This document shows, one piece after another, positions 1-6,435 of a stretch of 64,000 nucleotides of DNA (positions within the stretch are counted from its first letter, which is position 1; each line of letters opens with the position of its first letter). The position numbers and the translations under genes are program-made. Origin of the DNA: Microbacterium maritypicum MF109 (GTDB lineage Bacteria; Actinomycetota; Actinomycetes; Actinomycetales; Microbacteriaceae); assembly GCF_000455825.1 (NCBI RefSeq), contig NZ_ATAO01000206.1:186001-250000 (forward strand), written 5' to 3'. Below the pieces are notes generated by a model that saw only the letters and a program-made list of their open reading frames with translations, made no database searches and had not been told where the DNA came from.

Positions 1-116
1 GTGTTCCCGCGAAGGTGCGTCGGGCACTCAGTGACGAGGAGCGTGCGGGACTCATCGCCAACGCCGACATCTATCTGGGGCACTCGCAGACGCACTCATC
101 GGCTACCTCGGCCTGA
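1..116 (+). CDS. Gamma-carbonic-anhydrase-like protein, C-terminal fragment
   Basis: Only the last 37 or so codons are in the window; the reading frame enters from the left edge and ends at TGA 114-116. The visible tail begins VPAKVRRALSDEER and ends in a short helix with NADIYLGHS. This resembles the C-terminal helix that follows the left-handed beta-helix of gamma-class carbonic anhydrase/hexapeptide-transferase-like proteins. The zinc-binding histidines would lie upstream, outside the window, so the family call rests on the tail alone and is tentative. The CAT-anticodon tRNA follows 30 bp downstream on the same strand. Confidence 0.5.
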   Translation, partial: VPAKVRRALSDEERAGLIANADIYLGHSQTHSSATSA

Positions 117-146
117 CGGCCCCGGCCGCTAGGCTGGGAGGAGTAC

Positions 147-220
147 GGGGCGGTGGCCAAGCTGGTTAAGGCAGTGGGCTCATAACCCAACGATCGCGGG
201 TTCAAGTCCCGCCCGCCCTA
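147..220 (+). tRNA. tRNA with CAT anticodon (elongator tRNA-Met most likely)
   Basis: The cloverleaf can be drawn by eye. Acceptor stem GGGGCGG (147-153) pairs with CCGCCCT (213-219) with one G-U closing pair. The anticodon loop CTCATAA (179-185) places CAT at 181-183, and the T arm is GCGGG-TTCAAGT-CCCGC (196-212). Position 220 is the discriminator A and no CCA is encoded. The anticodon stem has three G-C pairs next to the loop, an initiator-like trait. The first acceptor pair is G-U rather than the unpaired C1/A72 of bacterial initiator tRNA, so I favour an elongator; tRNA-Ile2 (lysidine-modified CAU) cannot be excluded. Confidence 0.9.
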
Positions 221-224
221 CTCC

Positions 225-851
225 TCAGCCACGACCGCTCCCGGGTTCCCTCCGCCCGAGCAACAGCCGGCATTGCCGCGGCGAGACGAACGGATCCAAC
301 CGCTGCATCTCGAGCGGCCCGTCGCTGAGCTGGAGCACGTCGCGGACGAGCTGGGCGTGAACGTCGCAGACGAGCGCCTGATCTTCCGCCAACAGCCCTT
401 GATAGCGGCACGGAGCCAAGTCGAAGCGCAGCGCCGCTTCATCGACGACGGGGTCCAGACCGGCGTCGTCGAGGTGTTCGTAGAGGACGTCGACCTGACG
501 CAGGGCGTCCTCCTCGAGCGCAGTCGGGGCATCGTCCGTCACGGCTCGGAGCATCCGCCCCCGCTCGCTCGCCCCGTCGACGCGCGAGCGCGTGACGGTG
601 TTCGATGTCACGTCGCGCACAGGATGGAAGACGACGGACGGACGCCCTCGACCGCCGGACCTTCGTGTCTCACTGCGGATCAGCCCCTCGTCCTCCAACA
701 CCCGCAGATGATCCCGGACGGTGTTCAGCGGGATGCCGCTCTCCTCGGCGAGCGCGCCGGCGCGCCGGCCGGGCGCCTGTTGTATGGCGTGCAGCAGCTG
801 GAGTCGACGCGGCTGAGTGAGTCCTCGGAAGTCATGGGCGCGACGGGGCAT
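225..851 (-). CDS. Winged-helix regulator with three C-terminal cysteines (SufR/COG2345-like), divergent from hmp
   Basis: A 208-residue protein. Residues 10-75 form a winged helix-turn-helix (QLLHAIQQAPGRRAGALAEE, then NTVRDHLRVLEDEGLI). The C-terminal part contains the only three cysteines, C148, C162 and C194 (CRYQGLLAEDQALVC, then PRQC). This spacing recalls the cluster-binding cysteines of SufR-type Fe-S regulators in the ArsR/DeoR-like COG2345 group. The ATG at 851 is chosen because TATCCT (minus strand, 863-858) lies 6 nt upstream, a good -10 box for a leaderless transcript; a longer reading frame runs upstream but crosses the operator. Divergent from the flavohaemoprotein gene, it is a plausible NO- or redox-sensing repressor of that gene. 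The Fe-S cluster is inference from cysteine pattern and context. Confidence 0.75.
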   Translation of the reverse strand: MPRRAHDFRGLTQPRRLQLLHAIQQAPGRRAGALAEESGIPLNTVRDHLRVLEDEGLIRSETRRSGGRGRPSVVFHPVRDVTSNTVTRSRVDGASERGRMLRAVTDDAPTALEEDALRQVDVLYEHLDDAGLDPVVDEAALRFDLAPCRYQGLLAEDQALVCDVHAQLVRDVLQLSDGPLEMQRLDPFVSPRQCRLLLGRREPGSGRG

Positions 852-889
852 GTGGCGAGGATAGGCGGGCGCGAACAGTCCTGGACTCC

Positions 890-915
890 TTTCCACCGGA
901 AATAACCCGGTGAAA
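890..915. promoter_or_regulatory. Candidate operator between the winged-helix regulator and hmp
   Basis: The intergenic region contains CACCGG (894-899) and CCGGTG (907-912) as a perfect 6-bp inverted repeat with a 7-bp spacer. It is flanked by TTTC on the left and AAAG on the right, which continue the symmetry with a one-base offset. It lies between the start of the regulator (851) and the start of hmp (958), so it could serve both genes. Binding by the regulator is inferred. Confidence 0.5.
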
Positions 916-957
916 GACCCGGCGCGTACCCTCGCCGCGGGAAAGGGTGGGAGAACC

Positions 958-2202
958 ATGACGATGAAGAGAAGGGAAGTCATGAAACTCTCAACGGAGT
1001 CCGAGGCGGTCGTGCGTGCGACCGCGGGAGTCGTCGCGCAGCATGCGGACGAGATCACGACGCTGTTCTACCGCGAGATGTTCGCCGCACATCCGGAACT
1101 GCTCCGTGTGTTCAATCGTGCAAACCAGGCGATAGGCGAGCAGCCCAAGGCGCTGGCCGCATCGGTGGTTGCGTTCGCCGTCCACCTCATCGACCCCGAG
1201 GCCCCCGATTTCACGCCCGTCATGCGCCGGATCGCTCACAAGCACGTCTCCCTGGGCATACAGGCACGCCAGTACACGATCGTCGGGCACCACCTCCTCG
1301 ACGCTGTCCAGACGGTCCTGGGCGATGCCGTCACCCCCGAGGTCAGAGCCGCCTGGGACGAGGTCTACTGGCTCTTCGGCTGCTCGCTCATCGCGGAGGA
1401 GGCGAAGCTCTATGCGCAGGGCGGAACCGATCCCGAGCAGCCGTGGCGCACACACCGCGTCGTGGAGCGCGTGGTGGAGTCCGACGACGTCATCTCCCTG
1501 CTCCTCGCTCCCGTGGAGGGGGCAGTGGCCTCGCACCGTACCGGCCAGTACGTCACCATCGCCGTCGACCTGCCGGATGGCTCCCGACAGCCGCGCCAAT
1601 ACACGATCTCCTCCGGGCCGCGAGGCGATTCGCTGCGGGTGACGGTGAAGCGGGTACGCGGTGAGGGCGGCCTGCCCGACGGCCTGGTGTCGACCTGGCT
1701 GCATGAGCACGCGCATCCCGGAACAGTGCTCGACGTATCGCAGCCGGCAGGCGATGTCGTGCTCGACGACGACGAGCACCCGCTGATCCTGGTGTCGGCG
1801 GGTATCGGCATCACTCCGATCGCTGCGATCGTCGAGGACCTGTCGCGACGTTCTCCCGGCCGCACTGTGCGGCTCTTCCATGCGGACCGCGCCCACGACA
1901 CGCACGCGCTGTATCCCTCACTTCGTCGTCAGGTGCTCGCGATGGACGACGCCAGGGCACAGAACTGGTACGCGAAGGACGCAGACGGGGCCCCGACCCT
2001 GCATCCCGCTCTTCCGGGCAGGATGGACCTCACCGATGTGGAGCTGCCGGAAGACGCGGTCGTGTTCATGTGCGGACCCCTCGAGTTCATGCGGAACGCG
2101 AGAGCGACCCTTCTGCGCCGAGGAGTGCCCGCTGAGCGGATCGCCTACGAGGTCTTCGGCCCCGATCTCTGGCTGCAGCAGCCCGCGACCGACGCCGCCT
2201 GA
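958..2202 (+). CDS. hmp: Flavohaemoprotein, nitric oxide dioxygenase
   Basis: Converts NO and O2 to nitrate using NAD(P)H, in the cytosol. An N-terminal globin domain (about residues 10-150) carries the B10 Tyr in FYREMF, the E7-type Gln in GEQPKAL and the proximal His in HKHVSLGI. A ferredoxin-reductase domain follows, with the FAD-binding motif RQYTISS and an NAD-binding domain ending in FMCGPLEFM. The C-terminus YEVFGPDLWLQ is typical of Hmp. The ATG at 958 follows GGGAG; ATG 982 after AAGGGA is an equally good site and gives 406 residues, nearer the usual 395-405. A GTG at 910 falls inside the operator and is unlikely. Regulation is probably by the divergent three-cysteine regulator. Confidence 0.93.
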   Translation: MTMKRREVMKLSTESEAVVRATAGVVAQHADEITTLFYREMFAAHPELLRVFNRANQAIGEQPKALAASVVAFAVHLIDPEAPDFTPVMRRIAHKHVSLGIQARQYTIVGHHLLDAVQTVLGDAVTPEVRAAWDEVYWLFGCSLIAEEAKLYAQGGTDPEQPWRTHRVVERVVESDDVISLLLAPVEGAVASHRTGQYVTIAVDLPDGSRQPRQYTISSGPRGDSLRVTVKRVRGEGGLPDGLVSTWLHEHAHPGTVLDVSQPAGDVVLDDDEHPLILVSAGIGITPIAAIVEDLSRRSPGRTVRLFHADRAHDTHALYPSLRRQVLAMDDARAQNWYAKDADGAPTLHPALPGRMDLTDVELPEDAVVFMCGPLEFMRNARATLLRRGVPAERIAYEVFGPDLWLQQPATDAA

Positions 2203-2219
2203 GGTCTCCGCACACAGGG

Positions 2220-2300
2220 GAGGAGGGGAACGGGCGCGCGGATGTCAAGCCCCTCCTCGGCGGTGCCGCACCACGCCATGCTTTCGATGTGCGGCACCGC
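2220..2300 (+). other. Two consecutive intercistronic hairpins between hmp and the DUF6458-like gene
   Basis: GAGGAGGGG (2220-2228) pairs with CCCCTCCTC (2250-2258). Immediately after, GCGGTGCCGCAC (2260-2271) pairs perfectly with GTGCGGCACCGC (2289-2300), giving 9-bp and 12-bp stems with loops of 21 and 17 nt. Neither is followed by a T run, so these are not classic intrinsic terminators. They end 10 nt before the Shine-Dalgarno GGGAGG (2311-2316) of the next gene. Confidence 0.6.
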
Positions 2301-2320
2301 GCCGCAGAACGGGAGGCACC

Positions 2321-2581
2321 ATGAGCATCGGCAGCGGAATCGCGCTCTTCGTGATCGGGGCGATCCTCGTCTTCGCAATCAACGTCGACGTTCCCTGGGT
2401 CGACCTCGACATGGTCGGCTACATCCTGATGGGGGCCGGCGTCGTCGTCTTCCTCATCGGCATCGTGCTGCTCGCACGTCGGCGTCGCACCGAGACGGTG
2501 TCGCGCACCTTCGTCGATCCCGCCACCGGAGAGCCGACGACGCGTCGCTCCGTGAGCACCAGCGGCGACGAAGCGGTGTGA
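2321..2581 (+). CDS. Small two-helix membrane protein, DUF6458-like
   Basis: An 86-residue protein with two predicted transmembrane helices (about residues 5-20, IALFVIGAILVFAI, and 32-53, VGYILMGAGVVVFLIGIVLL). A basic stop RRRR and a short hydrophilic tail with FVDPATG follow. The start is fixed by GGGAGG 5 nt upstream of ATG 2321. It matches the small actinobacterial membrane-protein family DUF6458 as I recall it; function is unknown. It lies 118 bp downstream of hmp on the same strand, separated by two strong hairpins. Confidence 0.8.
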   Translation: MSIGSGIALFVIGAILVFAINVDVPWVDLDMVGYILMGAGVVVFLIGIVLLARRRRTETVSRTFVDPATGEPTTRRSVSTSGDEAV

Positions 2582-2625
2582 GCCCAGCCGCTGACGGCGT
2601 CCAGCTCGGAGGGTGTCGGGCGCCG

Positions 2626-2943
2626 TCAGTCGGCGGTGACGCTCTCGAGATGTTCCTCGACGAGCGTGATGCCACCGCTCGAACTCGCGGAATGAGCCAG
2701 CTCTTCGATCCACCTTCTGCTCAGCTCCGGCGTCTGTGCGTCCTGGAAGACGAAGCGGAGCGGGATCGAGGGATGCAGCCACAGGGTGGAACGTCCGGGC
2801 GCATCGCCGTCCGGGTGCCGCCACGAGAGGGTGAAGCTCTCGTTACGACGGAGCTTGGTGGCGATGACCACTTTGAGATGCGCGAGCGCGCGGTCATCGA
2901 TGTGGATGGGAGTCTTCGCGTCGCCGTAGTAGAGGCTTCCCAT
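2626..2943 (-). CDS. Small protein of the DUF7882-like Microbacteriaceae family
   Basis: A 105-residue soluble protein opening MGSLYYGDAKTPIHIDDRAL, followed by ALAHLKVVIATKLRRNESFT and a tryptophan-rich central strand (FTLSWRHPDGD). This resembles a small family common in Microbacteriaceae, often misannotated as ATP-dependent DNA ligase and now, I believe, DUF7882. No ligase motif is present and the function is unknown. The ATG at 2943 overlaps the stop codon of a 13-codon leader ORF (TGATG) and has no good ribosome-binding site of its own, so its translation is probably coupled to the leader. Confidence 0.7.
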   Translation of the reverse strand: MGSLYYGDAKTPIHIDDRALAHLKVVIATKLRRNESFTLSWRHPDGDAPGRSTLWLHPSIPLRFVFQDAQTPELSRRWIEELAHSASSSGGITLVEEHLESVTAD

Positions 2944-2984
2944 CAGCGTGGGGACGATTCGTGGGGGTGGCGCGCGTGGACCAT
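2943..2984 (-). CDS. 13-residue leader ORF coupled to the DUF7882-like gene
   Basis: On the minus strand a strong Shine-Dalgarno (GAGGAG, 4 nt spacing) precedes ATG 2984 and the short frame MVHARHPHESSPR, which stops with TGA at 2945-2943. The A of the stop is the A of the next ATG. The peptide is short, with three His and three Arg residues. The layout is that of a translationally coupled leader or attenuator peptide; whether it is translated is inference from the ribosome-binding site and overlap. Confidence 0.45.
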   Translation of the reverse strand: MVHARHPHESSPR

Positions 2985-3111
2985 GGTTCTCCTCGGGGGC
3001 GTGCTCGCAGGACCGAGGTCCGGGACACTCGAACTCTAACCGCAGATCGCTCCGACGCCCCGCGCTCGCCCCCGACCCGCCGAGCGACGCGAAGAGAATA
3101 TTCGTTCCCTG

Positions 3112-4026
3112 TCAGGTCGATGGCAGTGCGGGCGCCATCCCGTACGCCTCGCGGTAGGCCGAAGCGAACCGCGAGGAGTTGCTGAAGCCCCAGCGTCGAG
3201 CGACCTCGCCGACCGAGCGACCCCGACCGTTGCGGAGATCACGATGGGCGCCGTCGAGGCGCGCCCGACGCAGAGCATCCGCAGGCGTGATATCGAGCGC
3301 GCGCCGGAACGCGTATTGCAGACCGCGAGTGGAGATGTAGGACGCGGCCGCGACGTCGTCGATGGTGATCGCCAGATGCGCGTTCGCATCGATGTAGGCG
3401 AGCGCTCGGCGAACGGCCGCCGGTGCACCGGCGCGCTGCGCCGGGCGCCGCAGCGATTCGGAGAATGTGGTCGGGAACGCCGAAAGCGTGATCATCAGGG
3501 CATGGCGTTCGAGCTCGGCGACGAGCAGATCGTCTGCGATCCCGTCCCGCAGGGACTGGTCGAGGTAGGCGAACATCCGCTCCCACCGTTGGGAATCCAT
3601 GACGGAGTGCGGCGCGAGTCCGGTCGTGCGAAGCTCTCGCCGATCGTCGCCCGTGATCTGCCGCGCTCTGCTCTGCGCGGCCTGATGGTCGAAAACGATG
3701 GCGCGAACGCGAGCCGACCGGTCCCATCTGGCCTCGACCTCAGTGCCGTCCGACATCCAGACGGCCTCGGCGTCCAAGGAAGCGCGCCCCGACCAGACGC
3801 GCGCGTCCGGGGCGTCCACACGGCACACGAGCAACTGATCCTGCGGCTCGGCCCGCGAATGCACCTGAGCGGAAAGGCGATAGTCGACGAACGACGCGGT
3901 CTCGAGTTCCTCGGATCGCCAGTCGAATCGAAAGCTCCGCGGATCAGCATTCTGCAGAGAGGCCGAGGGAACGAACTGCTGCCACGTGGACTCGACCCGT
4001 TCGAGATCGACGGACGTGAACTGCAT
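3112..4026 (-). CDS. AraC-family transcriptional regulator
   Basis: A 304-residue protein. Residues 1-190 form an AraC-binding-like sensor domain and 200-300 the double helix-turn-helix DNA-binding domain (ITIDDVAAASYISTRGLQYA, then SVGEVARRWGFSNSSRFASA followed by YREAYGMAP). The ATG at 4026 is preceded by GAGGAG; longer in-frame starts lack this. It is monocistronic, with the DUF7882-like gene downstream on the same strand and the exonuclease gene upstream. The ligand cannot be told from sequence. Confidence 0.85.
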   Translation of the reverse strand: MQFTSVDLERVESTWQQFVPSASLQNADPRSFRFDWRSEELETASFVDYRLSAQVHSRAEPQDQLLVCRVDAPDARVWSGRASLDAEAVWMSDGTEVEARWDRSARVRAIVFDHQAAQSRARQITGDDRRELRTTGLAPHSVMDSQRWERMFAYLDQSLRDGIADDLLVAELERHALMITLSAFPTTFSESLRRPAQRAGAPAAVRRALAYIDANAHLAITIDDVAAASYISTRGLQYAFRRALDITPADALRRARLDGAHRDLRNGRGRSVGEVARRWGFSNSSRFASAYREAYGMAPALPST

Positions 4027-4127
4027 GGGCTGCTCCTCGTGCTTCGCGCCCTGATCCCACTCGAGGGCGCACCATCTGGAGCGTATCCCACGACACCTGA
4101 TTCCGAGCCGAGGAGCAGCGACGCACG

Positions 4128-4853
4128 TCACTCCACGATGGGGCCGGCGTGCCGCACCGGCCAGCGTCCATCGAGCATGTCATCGGGTTCCAGACGTCCG
4201 ATGCTCACGAAGTACTCGGTGAGGTTGGCTGCCTGCGAGCGGGCCCAGCCGATCTGGTGCGTGTGGAGCTGTACCGGATTCTCGGGGAGACGGAACTGAC
4301 GGGCGAGCGCCTGCGCCACGCGCCCGGCGGCGATCGCATCCGCAGACGCTTCGTGGGCGCCCTCCAACGGGACGGCGTAGTGCGCCGCGACCACCTCGAG
4401 CGTGCGTCGACCGCGCCGGTAGCGGTCATACGCCTTGTCGATGACGAGCGGATCGATCACCGGTGCGGGGTCGGTGAGCGGGTCGACCCCGTGCCGAGCG
4501 GCTTCGCAGGCGAGCAGCGAGAAGTCGAACGACGCGTTGTATGCGACGACCGGCACACCCTGCCGGAACAGGGACCGCAGGGCAGCAGTCACTTCGGCGA
4601 CCACCTCAGGGACGGGCCGCCCGTGGGCTCGCGCGTGCGCTGTCGTGATCCCGTGCACCGCGGTTGCGCCGTCGGGGATCGGCACACCGGGGTCCGCAAG
4701 CCACGAACGGGCCGCGACCTGTCTGCCATCGGCGTCGAGGATGCCGACGTAGGCGGTCACCACGCGGTCCGACTCGACGTCGACTCCGGTCGTTTCCAGA
4801 TCGAACACCCCGACACGGGTGAGCCAGGCAGGAAGCGGGGGACCGACTGGCAT
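4128..4853 (-). CDS. DEDDh 3'-5' exonuclease, DNA polymerase III epsilon-like
   Basis: A 241-residue DnaQ-superfamily nuclease. The ExoI motif FDLETTG is near residue 17, ExoII NASFDFSLL near 105 and ExoIII HEASADA near 165, supplying the Asp-Glu-Asp-Asp metal ligands and the His general base. No helicase or UvrC domain is attached, so this is a stand-alone exonuclease rather than a replicative proofreading subunit by sequence. TAGCGT (minus strand, 4865-4860) sits 6 nt before ATG 4853, suggesting a leaderless transcript. It is divergent from the hydrolase gene at 4920. Confidence 0.85.
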   Translation of the reverse strand: MPVGPPLPAWLTRVGVFDLETTGVDVESDRVVTAYVGILDADGRQVAARSWLADPGVPIPDGATAVHGITTAHARAHGRPVPEVVAEVTAALRSLFRQGVPVVAYNASFDFSLLACEAARHGVDPLTDPAPVIDPLVIDKAYDRYRRGRRTLEVVAAHYAVPLEGAHEASADAIAAGRVAQALARQFRLPENPVQLHTHQIGWARSQAANLTEYFVSIGRLEPDDMLDGRWPVRHAGPIVE

Positions 4854-4919
4854 GGCTTCACGCTATGGTCGGCCGCGGACATTCAGGAGAAGGCGCACGG
4901 CGACTCGTAGACTCTGAGG

Positions 4920-5819
4920 ATGACCGTGCCTTCCCCGTATGCGGACCGTCTTCGTCGTCTGCCCGTGCAACGCCACGAGGTCGAGGTGCGCGGGGCGACC
5001 ACGGCGTACTGGGCGTATGGACCCGAAGACGCCGGGACGACCGTCGTCGCGGTGCACGGCTTCCGGGGCGAGCACCATGGCCTCGAACCGGTGCTCGCAT
5101 ACCTCCCCGAGGTGCGGGTGATCGCGCCCGACCTTCCGGGCTTCGGCGAGTCGGCCCCGCTGCCGGGACGCCGTCACGATCTCGACGAGTACGCCGGATG
5201 GCTCACCGACTTCGCCACCGAGGTCGCACCCGGCGCGGTCATCCTCGGCCACTCCTTCGGGTCGATCGTGACGGCCGCGGCGGTGGCCCGCGGATTGCAG
5301 ACTCCGCGCCTGATCCTCGTGAACCCCATCGGTGCCCCCGCGCTCGAGGGACCCAAGGGGCTCATGACGCGCCTGGCCGTGTTCTACTACGCCCTCGGCG
5401 CCCGGCTCCCGGAGAATCTCGGAACCGCGCTGCTGCGCAATCGGATCATCGTGCGGGTCATGAGCATCACGATGGCCAAGACGAAGGACCCCGAGCTCCG
5501 GCGGTTCATCCACGACCAGCATGACACCTACTTCTCCCGGTTCTCCGATCGTGATGTGCTCCGCGATGCCTTCGTCGCGAGCGTCTCGCACGACGTCCGC
5601 GAGTTCGCGCCCGACATCGACGTTCCGACGCTCTTGGTGGCAGCTGAACGCGACGACATCACGCCGATCGAAGCGGAGCGGAAGCTGGCGACGCTCTTCC
5701 CGGACGCCGGGTTGGTCGAGATCGCCCACGTCGGGCATCTGATCCACTACGAGACGCCGGCGGAGGCCGCAGGGGCGATCCGGCGCTTCCTCAGGATTCC
5801 CGTCGTGCGAGGCCGATGA
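4920..5819 (+). CDS. Alpha/beta hydrolase
   Basis: A 299-residue alpha/beta-hydrolase-fold protein. The nucleophile elbow is GHSFGS (near residue 116), the likely acid Asp is in AERDDITPIE and the His in VGHLIHYE near the C-terminus. The oxyanion region VVAVHGFRGEHHG is intact. The substrate is unknown. TAGACT (4908-4913) lies 6 nt before ATG 4920, consistent with leaderless translation. The 3' end overlaps the convergent Lrp-type regulator gene by 29 bp. Confidence 0.85.
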   Translation: MTVPSPYADRLRRLPVQRHEVEVRGATTAYWAYGPEDAGTTVVAVHGFRGEHHGLEPVLAYLPEVRVIAPDLPGFGESAPLPGRRHDLDEYAGWLTDFATEVAPGAVILGHSFGSIVTAAAVARGLQTPRLILVNPIGAPALEGPKGLMTRLAVFYYALGARLPENLGTALLRNRIIVRVMSITMAKTKDPELRRFIHDQHDTYFSRFSDRDVLRDAFVASVSHDVREFAPDIDVPTLLVAAERDDITPIEAERKLATLFPDAGLVEIAHVGHLIHYETPAEAAGAIRRFLRIPVVRGR

Positions 5820-6264
5820 GGCCGGCCACACGGAACGGGATCACCTCGCCCATGGCGAGTGAGGTCTCGGTGCGTTCCACTCCCTCGATCGACAGGATGC
5901 GCGCGTCGGTGTCGAAGAGGTGACGCGCGTCGCGACAGGCCACGCGTGCGAGCAGATCGATCGATCCGCTGAGCCCATGCGCCTGCACGACTTCGGGAAT
6001 CCGGGCGAGTTCGTTGATGATGCGAGGAAGCTCCGTCTGGCGGACGCCGATGCTCACGAACGCCTGCAACGGGAATCCGAGCACGTCCGGCGAGAACGAC
6101 CTCTCGTAGGACAGGAAGATCCCGCTCTGCTCGAGACGTGCCATCCGCGCCTGGATCGTGTTGCGGGACAGGCCCAGGCTCTCCGCGAGCGCGACGATCG
6201 TGGTCCTCGGGTCGTCAGCGAGTGCGGCGAGAAGCTCGAGATCGATGCGGTCCAGTCCTGGCAT
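5791..6264 (-). CDS. Lrp/AsnC-family regulator, probable BkdR-type
   Basis: A 157-residue protein with an N-terminal helix-turn-helix (VALAESLGLSRNTIQARMAR) and a C-terminal RAM ligand-binding domain (LQAFVSIGVRQTELPRIINE onward). It is divergent from the branched-chain 2-oxoacid dehydrogenase operon, so it is the obvious candidate regulator, as Lrp-type BkdR proteins control bkd operons elsewhere. TAAGGT (minus strand, 6278-6273) lies 8 nt before ATG 6264. The start codon sits inside the palindrome TGGCA-TAG-TGCCA (6259-6271), so autoregulation is likely. The 3' end overlaps the convergent hydrolase. Confidence 0.88.
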   Translation of the reverse strand: MPGLDRIDLELLAALADDPRTTIVALAESLGLSRNTIQARMARLEQSGIFLSYERSFSPDVLGFPLQAFVSIGVRQTELPRIINELARIPEVVQAHGLSGSIDLLARVACRDARHLFDTDARILSIEGVERTETSLAMGEVIPFRVAGLIGLARRES

Positions 6265-6299
6265 AGTGCCAAACCTTAGCAGGAGCCTTCCGTGCCAAA

Positions 6300-6349
6300 T
6301 TGAGCAACATGCTCAAGCCCTTTCAGAATGCTTGAGCGAGGTGTTGAGC
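6300..6349. promoter_or_regulatory. Array of TTGAGC half-sites, candidate Lrp-type operator
   Basis: TTGAGC occurs at 6300-6305, inverted as GCTCAA at 6311-6316 (perfect palindrome TTGAGC-aacat-GCTCAA), then again direct at 6332-6337 and 6344-6349. The third copy doubles as the -35 element of the bkd promoter and the fourth lies in its spacer. A second direct repeat, GTGCCAAA, occurs at 6266-6273 and 6292-6299 nearer the regulator. Multiple spaced half-sites suit an octameric Lrp-family protein. Confidence 0.6.
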
Positions 6350-6360
6350 AGACGTACTCT
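6332..6360 (+). promoter_or_regulatory. Promoter of the bkdABC operon
   Basis: TTGAGC (6332-6337) and TACTCT (6355-6360) are separated by exactly 17 bp and match the sigma-A-like TTGACA / TANNNT consensus. Transcription would begin near 6367, about 70 nt before the chosen bkdA start. The -35 hexamer is one of the TTGAGC repeats, so regulator binding there would directly affect RNA polymerase. Confidence 0.65.
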
Positions 6361-6435
6361 CAGACCATGCCGGTGATGACGCTGGCATCAGTGCGCGGAG
6401 CCTCACGAGGGCCGCCGAGGACGAGGAGGACGACG

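Noticed and set aside
147..220. Initiator tRNA-fMet
   Set aside because: Three G-C pairs in the anticodon stem suggest it, but the first acceptor pair is G-U, not the unpaired 1/72 of initiators.
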